Source: Nitrospira sp. ST-bin5 (GTDB taxonomy: Bacteria; Nitrospirota; Nitrospiria; Nitrospirales; Nitrospiraceae). From it: a DNA stretch of 64,000 bases. The stretch is from positions 124,001 to 188,000 of the forward strand of contig MSXN01000001.1 of the NCBI GenBank assembly GCA_002083555.1. Reading direction: 5' to 3'. The notes beneath the pieces were generated by a model. It saw only the letters and a list, made by a program, of their open reading frames with translations. It was not told the DNA's origin and ran no database searches. The position numbers were made by a program, and so were the translations under genes. Below, in pieces: positions 51,389 through 60,615 of this stretch (position 1 is the first letter of the stretch; every line of letters starts with the position of its first letter).

Positions 51389-52963
51389 TTACCGGCTCAC
51401 GCGGCGTCTCAAGACCCCGCTCCACTCCGTAGCCATCAGGCCCACGGTGATAGCCACAAACCCCATCGCGCACCACTGGGCTGCGAGCGGAAGGGTCCCA
51501 TGGACGCTCAGCCCTATTGCCCACGCCATTCCCACTATCCCCAGGGAAATGAAGTGCGGCCAGAGCACGAAGGATGCGCGGCAAGGGTCCCCGGTTTTGG
51601 GAGTCGCGATAAAAGGAAACTGGCGGTTGCCCAAGACATCGGCAACGGCCGCCAATTGATACGGCCATTTCGCAAACTGCAGAAGGCCGGCTCGCCAATG
51701 AATCCCCTGCTCCGATTTCCTATTCAAGTAGAACCGCTGTCGATAGCGCTCCCAGATCCGCAACATGACCACCACGCACCCGCCGCTGACCAGCACTTCG
51801 GTGGTGCCCAGAGCGGGAATGTGCCCGGATACCAGCATGAACGCCACAAGCATCATCGCAACAGGAAGCACCATGCTCCTATGAACATAGTTCAATCCGT
51901 GCAAGGCGTTCAACATAGCGGATGTCGGCGAGAGGTTCCGGGCCACTGCAGGCCCGATCCGTAGCTTCACGTCAAGGACAGAACGGGTCCACCGCCGTTG
52001 CTGATTGAGATAGGCCGGCCAGTCCACCGGAGCCAACCCTCGGGCCAGCACTTCAGGAACATAGACGCCTTCCCATCCACGATTCTGGTACAGCAGCGTC
52101 AGCAGTAAATCGTCGGCATCGTGTGCTGCAAACCCGCCGCACTCGCGCAAGGCGCTGAGACGGTGTGTGGCGTGACACCCAATGATGAGCGGGAACCCTT
52201 TCCCATAACAGGCCATTTGCACGAGCGAGTAGAACTCATAGGTTTCTTCCGCCGCCCCTCTCGCGATAAAGCTCGCCTCTTGATTGCCATACACCTGCGG
52301 AGCCTGCACATAGCCTACTCTCGCATCATCGAAATACCCGAGGACTTTGGCGAGAAACACGCGCTCAGGCACGTGGTCGGGATCAAAGGCCGTCAAGATC
52401 TCATATCGATCGAATCCGATCTCATGGAGCCAGGCATTGTAGTTTCCATGCTTGGAGGCCTTCCGAAACATGCCGACCTCGGTCTGATAACGCGGGAACG
52501 GCTTGCGGCTGAAATGGTGGACGCCCAGGGTGGCGCAGACCTGCTTGACCCGCTCATCATCTCCCTCATCCAGAACCCACGTGTCGTGAGGATAGTCGAG
52601 GTTCATCAAGGCCTTCAGGGTTTGCTCCAGCAATTCCACTGGCTCAATCCCCGGCACATACGTGGTCACGACCGCCACCTTCCAGCCCGGTCTCGGCAAC
52701 ACAGCTCTTGGCCGCTGCATGCTGGGAAGAATCAGCCATCGCCCGAGGTGGTTGAGGAGAAGCACCGCGAGGAGTCCGGAACAAACCGTCATGACAAAGG
52801 CATGTTCTCCCCACGCCTGGAGTTGAAACCAGAGAAAGACAAACGCCGCGATGGCAGCCACCCCCAACACCGTCAACAGCCAGTAAAAGAACCGGTCCCT
52901 GGGCTGGAGGACGTCGTCACTTATCACTCTGGTCGAAAGACTGCTCCCGATAGACCGCTCCAT
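51389..52963 (-). CDS. Processive GT2, cellulose-synthase-like
   Basis: 524-aa membrane glycosyltransferase. Two helices near the N-terminus (about 26-72), a GT-A domain, then several helices (about 350-500). Processive motifs: VLDEGDD, DPDHVPERVFL, the third aspartate in AAHDADDLLLTLL and the Q-x-x-R-W box as NQQRRWTRSV, as in BcsA/NdvB-like enzymes. It has no PilZ domain and no BcsB neighbour, so it may make a different polymer or add single units. It follows the methyltransferase-GT2 fusion by 3 bp. Confidence 0.88.
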   Translation of the reverse strand: MERSIGSSLSTRVISDDVLQPRDRFFYWLLTVLGVAAIAAFVFLWFQLQAWGEHAFVMTVCSGLLAVLLLNHLGRWLILPSMQRPRAVLPRPGWKVAVVTTYVPGIEPVELLEQTLKALMNLDYPHDTWVLDEGDDERVKQVCATLGVHHFSRKPFPRYQTEVGMFRKASKHGNYNAWLHEIGFDRYEILTAFDPDHVPERVFLAKVLGYFDDARVGYVQAPQVYGNQEASFIARGAAEETYEFYSLVQMACYGKGFPLIIGCHATHRLSALRECGGFAAHDADDLLLTLLYQNRGWEGVYVPEVLARGLAPVDWPAYLNQQRRWTRSVLDVKLRIGPAVARNLSPTSAMLNALHGLNYVHRSMVLPVAMMLVAFMLVSGHIPALGTTEVLVSGGCVVVMLRIWERYRQRFYLNRKSEQGIHWRAGLLQFAKWPYQLAAVADVLGNRQFPFIATPKTGDPCRASFVLWPHFISLGIVGMAWAIGLSVHGTLPLAAQWCAMGFVAITVGLMATEWSGVLRRRVSR

Positions 52964-52966
52964 CTC

Positions 52967-54550
52967 TTATCCGCCCCTCTCGTTATCACCTAACGGGCGA
53001 AGCCGTTCGGCATCGGTGCTCCGCCAGGTCTGCCGCGCTCCTGTCCGAACCGCGAGGCCGCGATAGGCCCCCACGCCACACACGGTACGCAGCCACAGAC
53101 GGCCCAGGACCCGCCAATACCCCCATCCCACCTGGGCCAGCTTGAACGAGGACATGCCCATATCCGGCGTGCGATTGATCCAGGAAATCGGAACCTCCTT
53201 CACCTGATAGCCCATCAGCAGAGGCTGCAACCCAGTCTCCGCATTCACCGCAAACCAGGGCTCTATAAGACAGAGCTGCTCCACGACTTCGCGGCGCAGC
53301 AGCTTCAGATTATTGGTGAGGTCGCGGAAACGGCGGAGCAACAAGATCTGAGCGATCAGGTGGAACCCCCGGTTGGCGACGATCTTCCCGAATGGATAGT
53401 TCAACAACACGCTATGTCGGGAGAACCGGCTCCCGACGACCACGTCATACCCTTTCACGGCTTCGTCGAACAAATCCGCTATTTCCGGCAGCAAATGCTG
53501 AAAGTCGCAATCCATGGTGAGGACGTAGCGTCCTGTGACCGCCCGGTAACCATCTGATAAGGCCCGACCGACTCCGTTCGGACCGGTCCGTGAAACCAGC
53601 CGTATCCGGTCGTCAACGGCCGCCATACGCTTGATGACAGCGGCGGTCTCATCCTTGCTGTTGTCGTCCACCAAAATGATCTCGTGAAGATAGTCGTTAT
53701 AGAGCCGCCGCAACCCATCCACAAGCGGCCCGACATTCATCTGTTCGTTGTAGCAGGGAACCACGACAGACAAGGATCTCTTCAGCGATGTGTGCGAGGC
53801 CAACGACACGGCCGGTCGTTCGACGATGCGGGGTGGCTTTTGGGCATGCACCAGGATGGCGCCTGCTAAAGTTCGAATCACCGGCGCATTTTCCAGAATG
53901 ATCGAAAGATTCCGGAAGAACCAAACCAGCCGCGGGGGTAGCGGGGCAAAAACAAAATCGTTGAATACGGCAAAGACCCTAATAAAACCCACCTCCGACA
54001 TGAGTTCGTACAATTGACCGCGGCTAAGCAGGGACCGGGGGTCAGTCTTGCCGAAGACACGCGCCAGCAACCGGCGAAGCTTCAGGACTATGTTCCAGGG
54101 ATTGCTTTCATAAAACACCACCTGCCCGCCGGGTTTTAAGAGTTCCAGCACATGTTGGAGCAACATCGCGCAGTTACGTTTATCGAGCAGATCCATCGCG
54201 ACGACGAAGTCAAATTGCCGCCCGTTCAGAGTGTCTGGAAACGACCCTGCGGCGACGAACTCAACCTCCTCCGGGATATGGCTAGGTTTGTTGGCAAGAG
54301 CTTCAAAAGTCACTGCAGTAATGGGATTTCGTGCGTGAGTCACCTGCGCCAATTCGCGGGTGAACAATCCTTGGCCACACCCTATCTCGAGAATGCTTTG
54401 CCCGGGCAGGAGATGAACCAGATGCCGGAAGGACTGAGCGCGCCAGCGGAGACGATCCGCCGTAATGGGATCCCGCTGCACATAATATTCGTCCCGAGTC
54501 TTCTCGCGAAGCGCAAGAGTCTTGAGCATTGATTGGTTTGAGGTGCTCAT
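52967..54550 (-). CDS. Fusion: SAM methyltransferase + GT2 (dolichyl-phosphate-mannose-synthase-like)
   Basis: 527-aa protein of two enzymes. Residues 1-238 form a class I methyltransferase (motif I ILEIGCGQGLFTREL at 53-67; VVAMDLLDK; LLKPGGQVVFYESNPWN). Residues 259-490 form a DPM1/ArnC-like GT2 (SVVVPCYNEQMNVGPLV; IILVDDNSKDETAAVI; metal motif MDCDFQHLLPE; GSRFSRHS; PISWINRTPDMGMSSFK). The two are joined by a short linker at about 240-258. This fusion suggests that one protein links lipid-phosphate-sugar synthesis with methylation. No helices are obvious past the GT2 domain. Confidence 0.87.
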   Translation of the reverse strand: MSTSNQSMLKTLALREKTRDEYYVQRDPITADRLRWRAQSFRHLVHLLPGQSILEIGCGQGLFTRELAQVTHARNPITAVTFEALANKPSHIPEEVEFVAAGSFPDTLNGRQFDFVVAMDLLDKRNCAMLLQHVLELLKPGGQVVFYESNPWNIVLKLRRLLARVFGKTDPRSLLSRGQLYELMSEVGFIRVFAVFNDFVFAPLPPRLVWFFRNLSIILENAPVIRTLAGAILVHAQKPPRIVERPAVSLASHTSLKRSLSVVVPCYNEQMNVGPLVDGLRRLYNDYLHEIILVDDNSKDETAAVIKRMAAVDDRIRLVSRTGPNGVGRALSDGYRAVTGRYVLTMDCDFQHLLPEIADLFDEAVKGYDVVVGSRFSRHSVLLNYPFGKIVANRGFHLIAQILLLRRFRDLTNNLKLLRREVVEQLCLIEPWFAVNAETGLQPLLMGYQVKEVPISWINRTPDMGMSSFKLAQVGWGYWRVLGRLWLRTVCGVGAYRGLAVRTGARQTWRSTDAERLRPLGDNERGG

Positions 54551-54562
54551 AGAGGGCTTTCA

Positions 54563-55615
54563 CTAACGCAACCGAACATTCCAGGCGCTGATCATTTCCC
54601 GAAATATGTTGTCGAGCTCTTTGGTCACCGACCACTTGGGATAATGTTTCTGAAAGCCGGTAAGATCGCTGATATAGCAAATATGATCGCCGACACGTGG
54701 CTGATCAAGGTACTCGTATTGCATTTTCTTCCCTGTCAACTCCTCGACCATGTCGAATGCCTCTAGAATAGAGCAGGAATTTGCTCGCCCTCCACCCATG
54801 TTGTAGACTTCCCCGCATCGGGGGTTGGCATAGATCTCTTCTATGGCCCGAGCAACATCGAAGCTGTGGATATTGTCCCTCACCTGTTTCCCCTTGTACC
54901 CATAGATTCGATAGGTCTTCCCGCTCAGTTGCGTCTTGACCAGATAGGACAAGAATCCATGGAGTTCGACACCCGAATGATTCGGACCGGTCAGGCAACC
55001 GCCTCGGAGGCAATGCGTCTTCATGCCGAAGTACCGGCCGTACTCTTGCGTCACCACATCGGCCGCAACCTTGCTGGCTCCGAAGATTGAATGTTTTGTC
55101 CGGTCGATCCGCATCGCTTCAGTCACACCTTGGTAGTCCTCCGGTCGAGCGTAATCCCAGCGCCGGTCCAGCTCTTTGAGGGGCAACTCGTTGGGGGCAT
55201 CCCCGTATACTTTATTCGTTGACATGAAGACGAAGACCGCGTCCGGGCAATGTTGCCGGGTCATTTCCAAGACATTGAGCGTTCCTGTGGCATTGACGTC
55301 GAAATCGTCGAATGGTCGACGAGCCGCCAGGTCATGGCTGGGCTGGGCCGCACAATGCACAATCATATCGAATGGCCCTTCGCGCTTAAACAGATCGGAA
55401 AGCCCTTTACGGTCTCGAATATCGAGTTGGTGATGAACGAACCGGCGAGTGCTTTGACGCAGCCGCTGTAGATTCCATGTCGTGTCACCTTCCGGACCGA
55501 AAAAGTCCGCCCGCATATTGTTATCGACACCGATCACGCGAGTGGCACGGCTGTCGAAAAACGTCACGAGTTCAGACCCGATTAGGCCGCTCGATCCGGT
55601 GATGAACACTTTCAT
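54563..55615 (-). CDS. NAD-dependent epimerase/dehydratase (extended SDR)
   Basis: 350-aa nucleotide-sugar enzyme with the Rossmann motif FITGSSGLIGSELV and NAD-handling VDNNMRADFFG. The catalytic region is FMSTNKVYGDAPNELP, but the usual YxxxK reads FGASK (F178, K182). The segment LRGGCLTGPNHSGVELHGFL and GYKGKQVRDNIHS resemble CDP-paratose/tyvelose 2-epimerase-like proteins. The Tyr to Phe change is part of a group within this family as far as the local pattern shows; exact substrate unknown. It is in the middle of the GT block. Confidence 0.83.
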   Translation of the reverse strand: MKVFITGSSGLIGSELVTFFDSRATRVIGVDNNMRADFFGPEGDTTWNLQRLRQSTRRFVHHQLDIRDRKGLSDLFKREGPFDMIVHCAAQPSHDLAARRPFDDFDVNATGTLNVLEMTRQHCPDAVFVFMSTNKVYGDAPNELPLKELDRRWDYARPEDYQGVTEAMRIDRTKHSIFGASKVAADVVTQEYGRYFGMKTHCLRGGCLTGPNHSGVELHGFLSYLVKTQLSGKTYRIYGYKGKQVRDNIHSFDVARAIEEIYANPRCGEVYNMGGGRANSCSILEAFDMVEELTGKKMQYEYLDQPRVGDHICYISDLTGFQKHYPKWSVTKELDNIFREMISAWNVRLR

Positions 55616-55640
55616 ACAGTGGCGTTCCTCCTCTCGGCCG

Positions 55641-56795
55641 TCATACCTTCTTCATGGACATGGCGGAGATAAACAACGAAGAAAACATCGTCCCCCCTCC
55701 TATAATAATGAGAGTGGCGCCCAGCGATGCCCATTCGGGACGCGAGAGCGGCAAAAATCCTGACTGTACCCACTCCCAGACCAGAAAGCCGAGGAGCCCC
55801 ATCCCTATGAGGAAGACGCCCCCGCCGAGCAACAGACCGGTCTCAAGGCGAAACCAGTCGTAGAACGCACCGAGTCCCTTATTGTTTTTGTCGAAGCGGC
55901 GACTCCATGAATAGGTCTTGGCATGCAGGCCCAAGCTCACAACTTGAAATCCCACCACGCTGAAGATCGTGCCAAAAATTCCTGTCGCAGTTCCGAGAGG
56001 CTTCCCGTTGAATTGGATAAGTCCGGCCAGGGAGACAACATGCGCGGCAACCCCCAGCGCCAGCGACAGGAGGCCGGGAAGAAAGAACACCTTGTTGGGA
56101 CAATAAATCAACATCATGCGCAGGCTTCGCCAGCCATCGCGGAACGTGCGCAGCTTCGACTCCCCTTTTCGCTCAGCCAGCTGGATCGGCAGTTCCGCCG
56201 TCCTCAATCCGGCCAGTCCCGCATTGATGGCCAGTTCGAGATTGAACTCCATACCGGGGCTGACCGGTTGGATCAGATCGTACGCCCGTCGGCTAAAGGC
56301 GCGATAGCCGCAATACACATCGGTATAGTCGGTCTTGAACAACACATTCAGAATTTTCGTCAGCAAGGGATTCCCGAAGAACCGATGAAGAAAGGGAATC
56401 GTGGCATGCCCCCCTTCGAGATAGCGACTCCCGGTCACGAAATCGTGGCCCTCTCGTAACTTGTCAAGGAAGGTGGGAATCATCGTAAAGTCATAGGTAT
56501 CGTCGGCGTCCCCCATGACAAGATACGTCCCCTTCGCATGCGCGAACCCTTTTAAGTACGCATTGCCGTACCCGCGTTCAGGCTGATGCACGACTCGGGC
56601 ACCCATCGCTTCCGCAATCGCCACGGATCGGTCCGTCGATCCATTGTCACAAACGACGATTTCACCAGCGAGGTGCGCTTTCGCGAACGTGTCCTGAATC
56701 TTCTGGAGGCAGGCACCGATGGCGGCCTCCTCATTCAGGCAGGGAAGCACGACGGAGACCACCGGCCCCGTTGAGGCCAAACATCCGTCACTCAT
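55641..56795 (-). CDS. GT2 glycosyltransferase, DPM1-like with membrane domain
   Basis: 384-aa enzyme: SVVLPCLNEEAAIGACLQKI, VVCDNGSTDRSVAIAEAMG, metal motif VMGDADDTYDFTMIP, GSRYLEGGHATIPFLHRFFGNPLLT, and the acceptor loop VYCGYRAFSRRAYDLI. The C-terminal third has about four helices. The layout fits polyprenyl-phosphate sugar synthases (for example, GT2 enzymes that make undecaprenyl-phosphate glucose/mannose). The GT-C-like proteins encoded just upstream could use such donors. ATG overlaps the stop of the upstream gene by 4 nt. Confidence 0.88.
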   Translation of the reverse strand: MSDGCLASTGPVVSVVLPCLNEEAAIGACLQKIQDTFAKAHLAGEIVVCDNGSTDRSVAIAEAMGARVVHQPERGYGNAYLKGFAHAKGTYLVMGDADDTYDFTMIPTFLDKLREGHDFVTGSRYLEGGHATIPFLHRFFGNPLLTKILNVLFKTDYTDVYCGYRAFSRRAYDLIQPVSPGMEFNLELAINAGLAGLRTAELPIQLAERKGESKLRTFRDGWRSLRMMLIYCPNKVFFLPGLLSLALGVAAHVVSLAGLIQFNGKPLGTATGIFGTIFSVVGFQVVSLGLHAKTYSWSRRFDKNNKGLGAFYDWFRLETGLLLGGGVFLIGMGLLGFLVWEWVQSGFLPLSRPEWASLGATLIIIGGGTMFSSLFISAMSMKKV

Positions 56796-58453
56796 GGCTG
56801 AACCATCCTTCTGACTTTCTGTCCTTCATCAGGAACTCGGGTGACAAGAAAGAGCAAGTGATTCTCCTTCCGGCGTAACAATTCCAAGTGCCATTCTCTC
56901 AATATCAGATCGGAAAGAAGCCAGTTGAAATCTGGGACCGACAGACCGTTGGCCAACGGCCCGCCCAGAAATCCACCGTGCACATAAAGAACAAATCGTC
57001 CGCAAGATTGCTGGAACTCTCGCGACTCTTTCACATTCATGCGAAACCAGGGATTGAGATCCACCAGGCCTCGATCCATCGTATCGTGCCCCATGTGCCT
57101 CAAGGATGCTTCTGGATCGGCTAGATACACAAGTCGTGAAGACAAGTCTCTCGGTGCATAGTGTGCAAGCATCATGAAGTTATGAGGGTCGGAAACCACG
57201 ATGGGAAGTTCATCCGTTGTACTGACAGTCAAAAACTCGGCCACAGGGCCCACGGCTGAAGCCGCCGTGTACGGTAAGGCTCGCACCGTTAACATCACGA
57301 ACCCCACTGCAGCAATGACGACCCCCACGACACCTAACAGCGCTCGGCCATTGCAGAGCCGGAACAGTGTCAGAGCAACCAAGGCACTGATCCCCAGCAC
57401 AGTTGGCAGCACATAGCGCGGCGTGAACGCTCCGGTCGTACACAGCGTGACCGCCACGCCGATCACCGGTAAGGCGGCGAATGCCAGGGCGGCAGCCCAT
57501 TCATGATCGGGGATCAACGGTAAAGCTGGAGCCGGAGTCCGGGCCCTTCCCCCCTGCTGCAGATAGGCGACCACACCGGCGGTGATCAGCAGCAACATGA
57601 AGAGCAGCGGAGCGGGCATCAGCAACGTCGAATAGGTGTCCGGGATCCCTTTCCAACTCGGAGTCGCCCAAAAGCCTCTGGAATAGCCTCGAGCTTGTTG
57701 GATCAGAGGCCACAAGAAGGCGAGCGGGAGCAGTCCACCAACAATCGCCGCCCACAAGGACCAATCAGGCCGTCGATTGTGATATAGCCGTACACATTCG
57801 GCGATCCCAAGCGGAACAAACACAAATACCGCGTAGTAGTGAGATCCAACGGCTGCGCTTAGGCTTCCCCACACGCCGATGAGAGACCAGGGTCGCCCCC
57901 TCCCTTCTGCTGCGACGGCCCAACAGACCCACGCCATCGCCGCGAATCCGAGCACCAGTCCGTAGGGCCTGGCTTCATAACTATAGAACTGTGCGTTGGT
58001 GACAAGGAGACACATCATCGCCGCAAATCCATAGAGCGCTGAACTGCGGCTCTTCACGAGATGGAATAGGCAGACAGCCGCCATCCACACCCCGACCATT
58101 TCTGGAAACCGGAGGGCCCACTCACTCACTCCAAACACCGCCAGTGAGAGCCGAGTTAAAAGATAAAAGGGATAGGGATTTTGGTCGGCCCCCGTGTACA
58201 GCGCGTCCCAGATACTCGCCGGTGTCGTAGCCTGTACAATAAAATAGGTGAATAATTCATCGTTCCACATGGGCTTCCGCACGGCCAACAGACTCGTCGT
58301 GGAAAAGTAGAGAGTTGAAATCATGGCAAGCAGCACCGGATAGTGCCGATCGCATTGGCTCTGCCACACGTCGGCCCGCCTCTCGAGCCACCGCAACAAT
58401 CGCGTGAGGGCGCCTTGGTCGCCTACCGGCACTATCTCATCTGCTTTCGTCAT
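56792..58453 (-). CDS. GT39-like integral membrane glycosyltransferase (GT-C)
   Basis: 553-aa protein with about 12 helices. After the first helix it has WNDELFTYFIVQATTP, where the acidic DE is the typical GT-C catalytic-loop position, followed by NPYPFYLLTRLSLAVFG. The C-terminus is a soluble domain with DLSSRLVYLADPEASLR. Such enzymes take the sugar from polyprenyl-phosphate donors on the outer side of the inner membrane. Overlaps its upstream neighbour by 17 nt and its downstream one by 4. Confidence 0.75.
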   Translation of the reverse strand: MTKADEIVPVGDQGALTRLLRWLERRADVWQSQCDRHYPVLLAMISTLYFSTTSLLAVRKPMWNDELFTYFIVQATTPASIWDALYTGADQNPYPFYLLTRLSLAVFGVSEWALRFPEMVGVWMAAVCLFHLVKSRSSALYGFAAMMCLLVTNAQFYSYEARPYGLVLGFAAMAWVCWAVAAEGRGRPWSLIGVWGSLSAAVGSHYYAVFVFVPLGIAECVRLYHNRRPDWSLWAAIVGGLLPLAFLWPLIQQARGYSRGFWATPSWKGIPDTYSTLLMPAPLLFMLLLITAGVVAYLQQGGRARTPAPALPLIPDHEWAAALAFAALPVIGVAVTLCTTGAFTPRYVLPTVLGISALVALTLFRLCNGRALLGVVGVVIAAVGFVMLTVRALPYTAASAVGPVAEFLTVSTTDELPIVVSDPHNFMMLAHYAPRDLSSRLVYLADPEASLRHMGHDTMDRGLVDLNPWFRMNVKESREFQQSCGRFVLYVHGGFLGGPLANGLSVPDFNWLLSDLILREWHLELLRRKENHLLFLVTRVPDEGQKVRRMVQP

Positions 58454-60260
58454 TCCCTACCTGAGCCCGGACATCGTTTGAATTCTGACGGGTCGACGGT
58501 TCAATCTCGCTCCCCGAAGCAACCGGTGGAACCCATTCGTAGATGGCAAATGCCCCTTCGTGCCGAACCCCCGTTTCAGTCAAGACATCATCGCGATAGA
58601 CCGGCTTCCAGCGATCAGGAAATCGATCAACGACGCCTTTCATGAATCGCTTGGAATCAATCGCGAGCCCCTCATCAAGCACTAAGTAACGCACGGGAAC
58701 CGATGCCAGCAACTTTTCGGCCTTCACAGGATCAGATTCAAAAGGCGGCATGACCGCCTTATTTCCCGTCCTGAGGGAGACCCAATGAGGCATTGACACG
58801 GCGATGACGTCGCCTGAACCGACATGCGCCAGTAACCAATCCACGCCCGCATCAAGAGCCCGATAAGAATCCATGTAGAAAAACAAGCGATAGCCGATCG
58901 TTTCGCCTTGCCGGCTGTGATACTGGACTTCAAGATGCCGCTTCGTATACACGGCCACGGTCGTCGCGACCTGTTGTAAGGAGACCCCCACTACAACCAA
59001 GCCGGCTACAACTCGGAGAACGCCGCCCCATCGCACTAGAGGATGTTGCCACGATTGTTTCAAGGCCCAGGCGATCGCCGTACAGAGCGACAGTGCCAAC
59101 AAAGGAACGGTTGGACACAGATATCGATTGAATTGCTCGGGCCATGGGGTGAGACAAACCAGCCCGACAGAGGAAAGGAGGCACAAGGGAATAAGCCGTT
59201 GCCCACTCGCAACCAACAAGGCTGTACCAAACAACACGAGACATCCCAATGCATAGAGTGGAACATTGACGATCCATGGTGGCCCCGCGTCGGCCCCGAT
59301 TCGCCTCGAGACCTCCTCACGCTCTGCTTCCCATACTTTCCTCATCGAGCTCACAGATTCACCGATATAGCGCGGAACCACGGTGACGTTGCTCAAGAAG
59401 CGCCCGACTCGATCGCCGACAGTAGAGTAGCCCAGGGCCGGATCAAAAGGGTCGATCAACGACGCGTTCTTCGCGTAACTGACGTTGTAAAACATGTAGT
59501 CGGCTCGCTGATAGGCATAGGCGGGATGCTGATACGCCGCGCTCATCTCGACGAACTGCACATAAGAAAACCAGCTGAGCACCGGAATGGCCGCGATCAG
59601 GCCTCGAAGAAGCGCGGTCTTCCATTGTCTTCGTACCAGCCCTTCACCGATCCACGCCGCCAGCAAGGCAATCCCCGCCGTACGCAACGCAAACGCGGCA
59701 ATAGCGACGGCTCCGGCCCATGCAGATGAGGGGGTTCGTGCTTCACGACCATATACGAGAAGAAATCCGACCGTGAGAAAACCATAGAGCATATCCGGGA
59801 AACAGAGGTCAGACAAAAAATACGTATGGACGTTTAGCAAGGCAACAACCGTCCCCCAAAATGCGAAGGCGCTCGAAAGTTGTTGCCGCATGAGCGCATG
59901 GATCGCGAAGATATAGGCCATGAACGCCACAAATGAGGAGAATCGAAGCAGGCGGCCAACGACAATCGGATCGCTCGTTCCCAGGACGAGTTGATGCGCA
60001 GCGATGATCAGCGGGAACAGCGGAGGATACTGATTCGCCTGGATCTCGCCGGGCTCGTTGAGCAGCCGGTATCCCTTCCCCTCGGCAAGCGACGTCCCGA
60101 GCACGTAGTACACGCCGCCATCCCATCGGAGATCGATCGGCCCCTGAAAGCGAGGGAGCCATAGGGCAAGAACCAGCAATCCAAGGATTGCATAGGCCGT
60201 CCGCTCCTTACTCAGCGCACACCGCAACGAACACCACATCGTCTCCCTGCCTACCTTCAC
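58437..60260 (-). CDS. GT39-like integral membrane glycosyltransferase (GT-C)
   Basis: 607-aa polytopic protein with about 12 helices and a soluble C-terminal domain (about 470-600) containing RYLVLDEGLAIDSKRF. Near the N-terminus lies RWDGGVYYVLGTSLAEGKGYRLL, giving the acidic residue expected after helix 1, and QANQYPPLFPLIIA, a conserved GT39-like phrase. It is the second of two adjacent GT-C-like genes and probably adds a different sugar. Confidence 0.73.
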   Translation of the reverse strand: MKVGRETMWCSLRCALSKERTAYAILGLLVLALWLPRFQGPIDLRWDGGVYYVLGTSLAEGKGYRLLNEPGEIQANQYPPLFPLIIAAHQLVLGTSDPIVVGRLLRFSSFVAFMAYIFAIHALMRQQLSSAFAFWGTVVALLNVHTYFLSDLCFPDMLYGFLTVGFLLVYGREARTPSSAWAGAVAIAAFALRTAGIALLAAWIGEGLVRRQWKTALLRGLIAAIPVLSWFSYVQFVEMSAAYQHPAYAYQRADYMFYNVSYAKNASLIDPFDPALGYSTVGDRVGRFLSNVTVVPRYIGESVSSMRKVWEAEREEVSRRIGADAGPPWIVNVPLYALGCLVLFGTALLVASGQRLIPLCLLSSVGLVCLTPWPEQFNRYLCPTVPLLALSLCTAIAWALKQSWQHPLVRWGGVLRVVAGLVVVGVSLQQVATTVAVYTKRHLEVQYHSRQGETIGYRLFFYMDSYRALDAGVDWLLAHVGSGDVIAVSMPHWVSLRTGNKAVMPPFESDPVKAEKLLASVPVRYLVLDEGLAIDSKRFMKGVVDRFPDRWKPVYRDDVLTETGVRHEGAFAIYEWVPPVASGSEIEPSTRQNSNDVRAQVGNDESR

Positions 60261-60278
60261 CAGAGGCCCTGGTTCACG

Positions 60279-60587
60279 CTATTTCTTGCGGGCATCCGCC
60301 ACCGCATTGTAAATCCGCCCAACCATCCACCCGATGGCTCCTCCCGTGATGGCCCCGTATAGCAATCCGACAAATGCACCCGGCCAACTCACGGAATACC
60401 CGACAAAATAGTTCGAAAGCAGTTGAAGATGTTGCCCCGCCTGGGGACCATCTTTAATGACCAACCACACCGTCATCGTAAAAAGCCCCGCTCCCCCGAT
60501 CAGCCCGCACACCAACGCCAGCGCTTCGGCCTTGATCTCCGCGAGAGTGTGGCTCACTTCATCTGTCTGCTTCATGCGCGGTTTCAT
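60279..60587 (-). CDS. Small two-helix membrane protein, paralogue of the oxidoreductase tail
   Basis: 102-aa protein with two helices (about 25-47 and 60-90). The sequence around LLSNYFVGYSVSWPGAFVGLL is clearly alike to the C-terminal tail of the FAD oxidoreductase encoded just upstream (LLGNYLFGFEVTWAGAVIGLL), and the preceding segments also match. Start at ATG 60587 by fit; the frame is open for 55 more codons overlapping the neighbour. It may be a membrane partner or a domain that was copied. Family not recognised. Confidence 0.72.
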   Translation of the reverse strand: MKPRMKQTDEVSHTLAEIKAEALALVCGLIGGAGLFTMTVWLVIKDGPQAGQHLQLLSNYFVGYSVSWPGAFVGLLYGAITGGAIGWMVGRIYNAVADARKK

Positions 60588-60615
60588 CACAGCCACCGCC
60601 TTTCTTCTGAATAGA

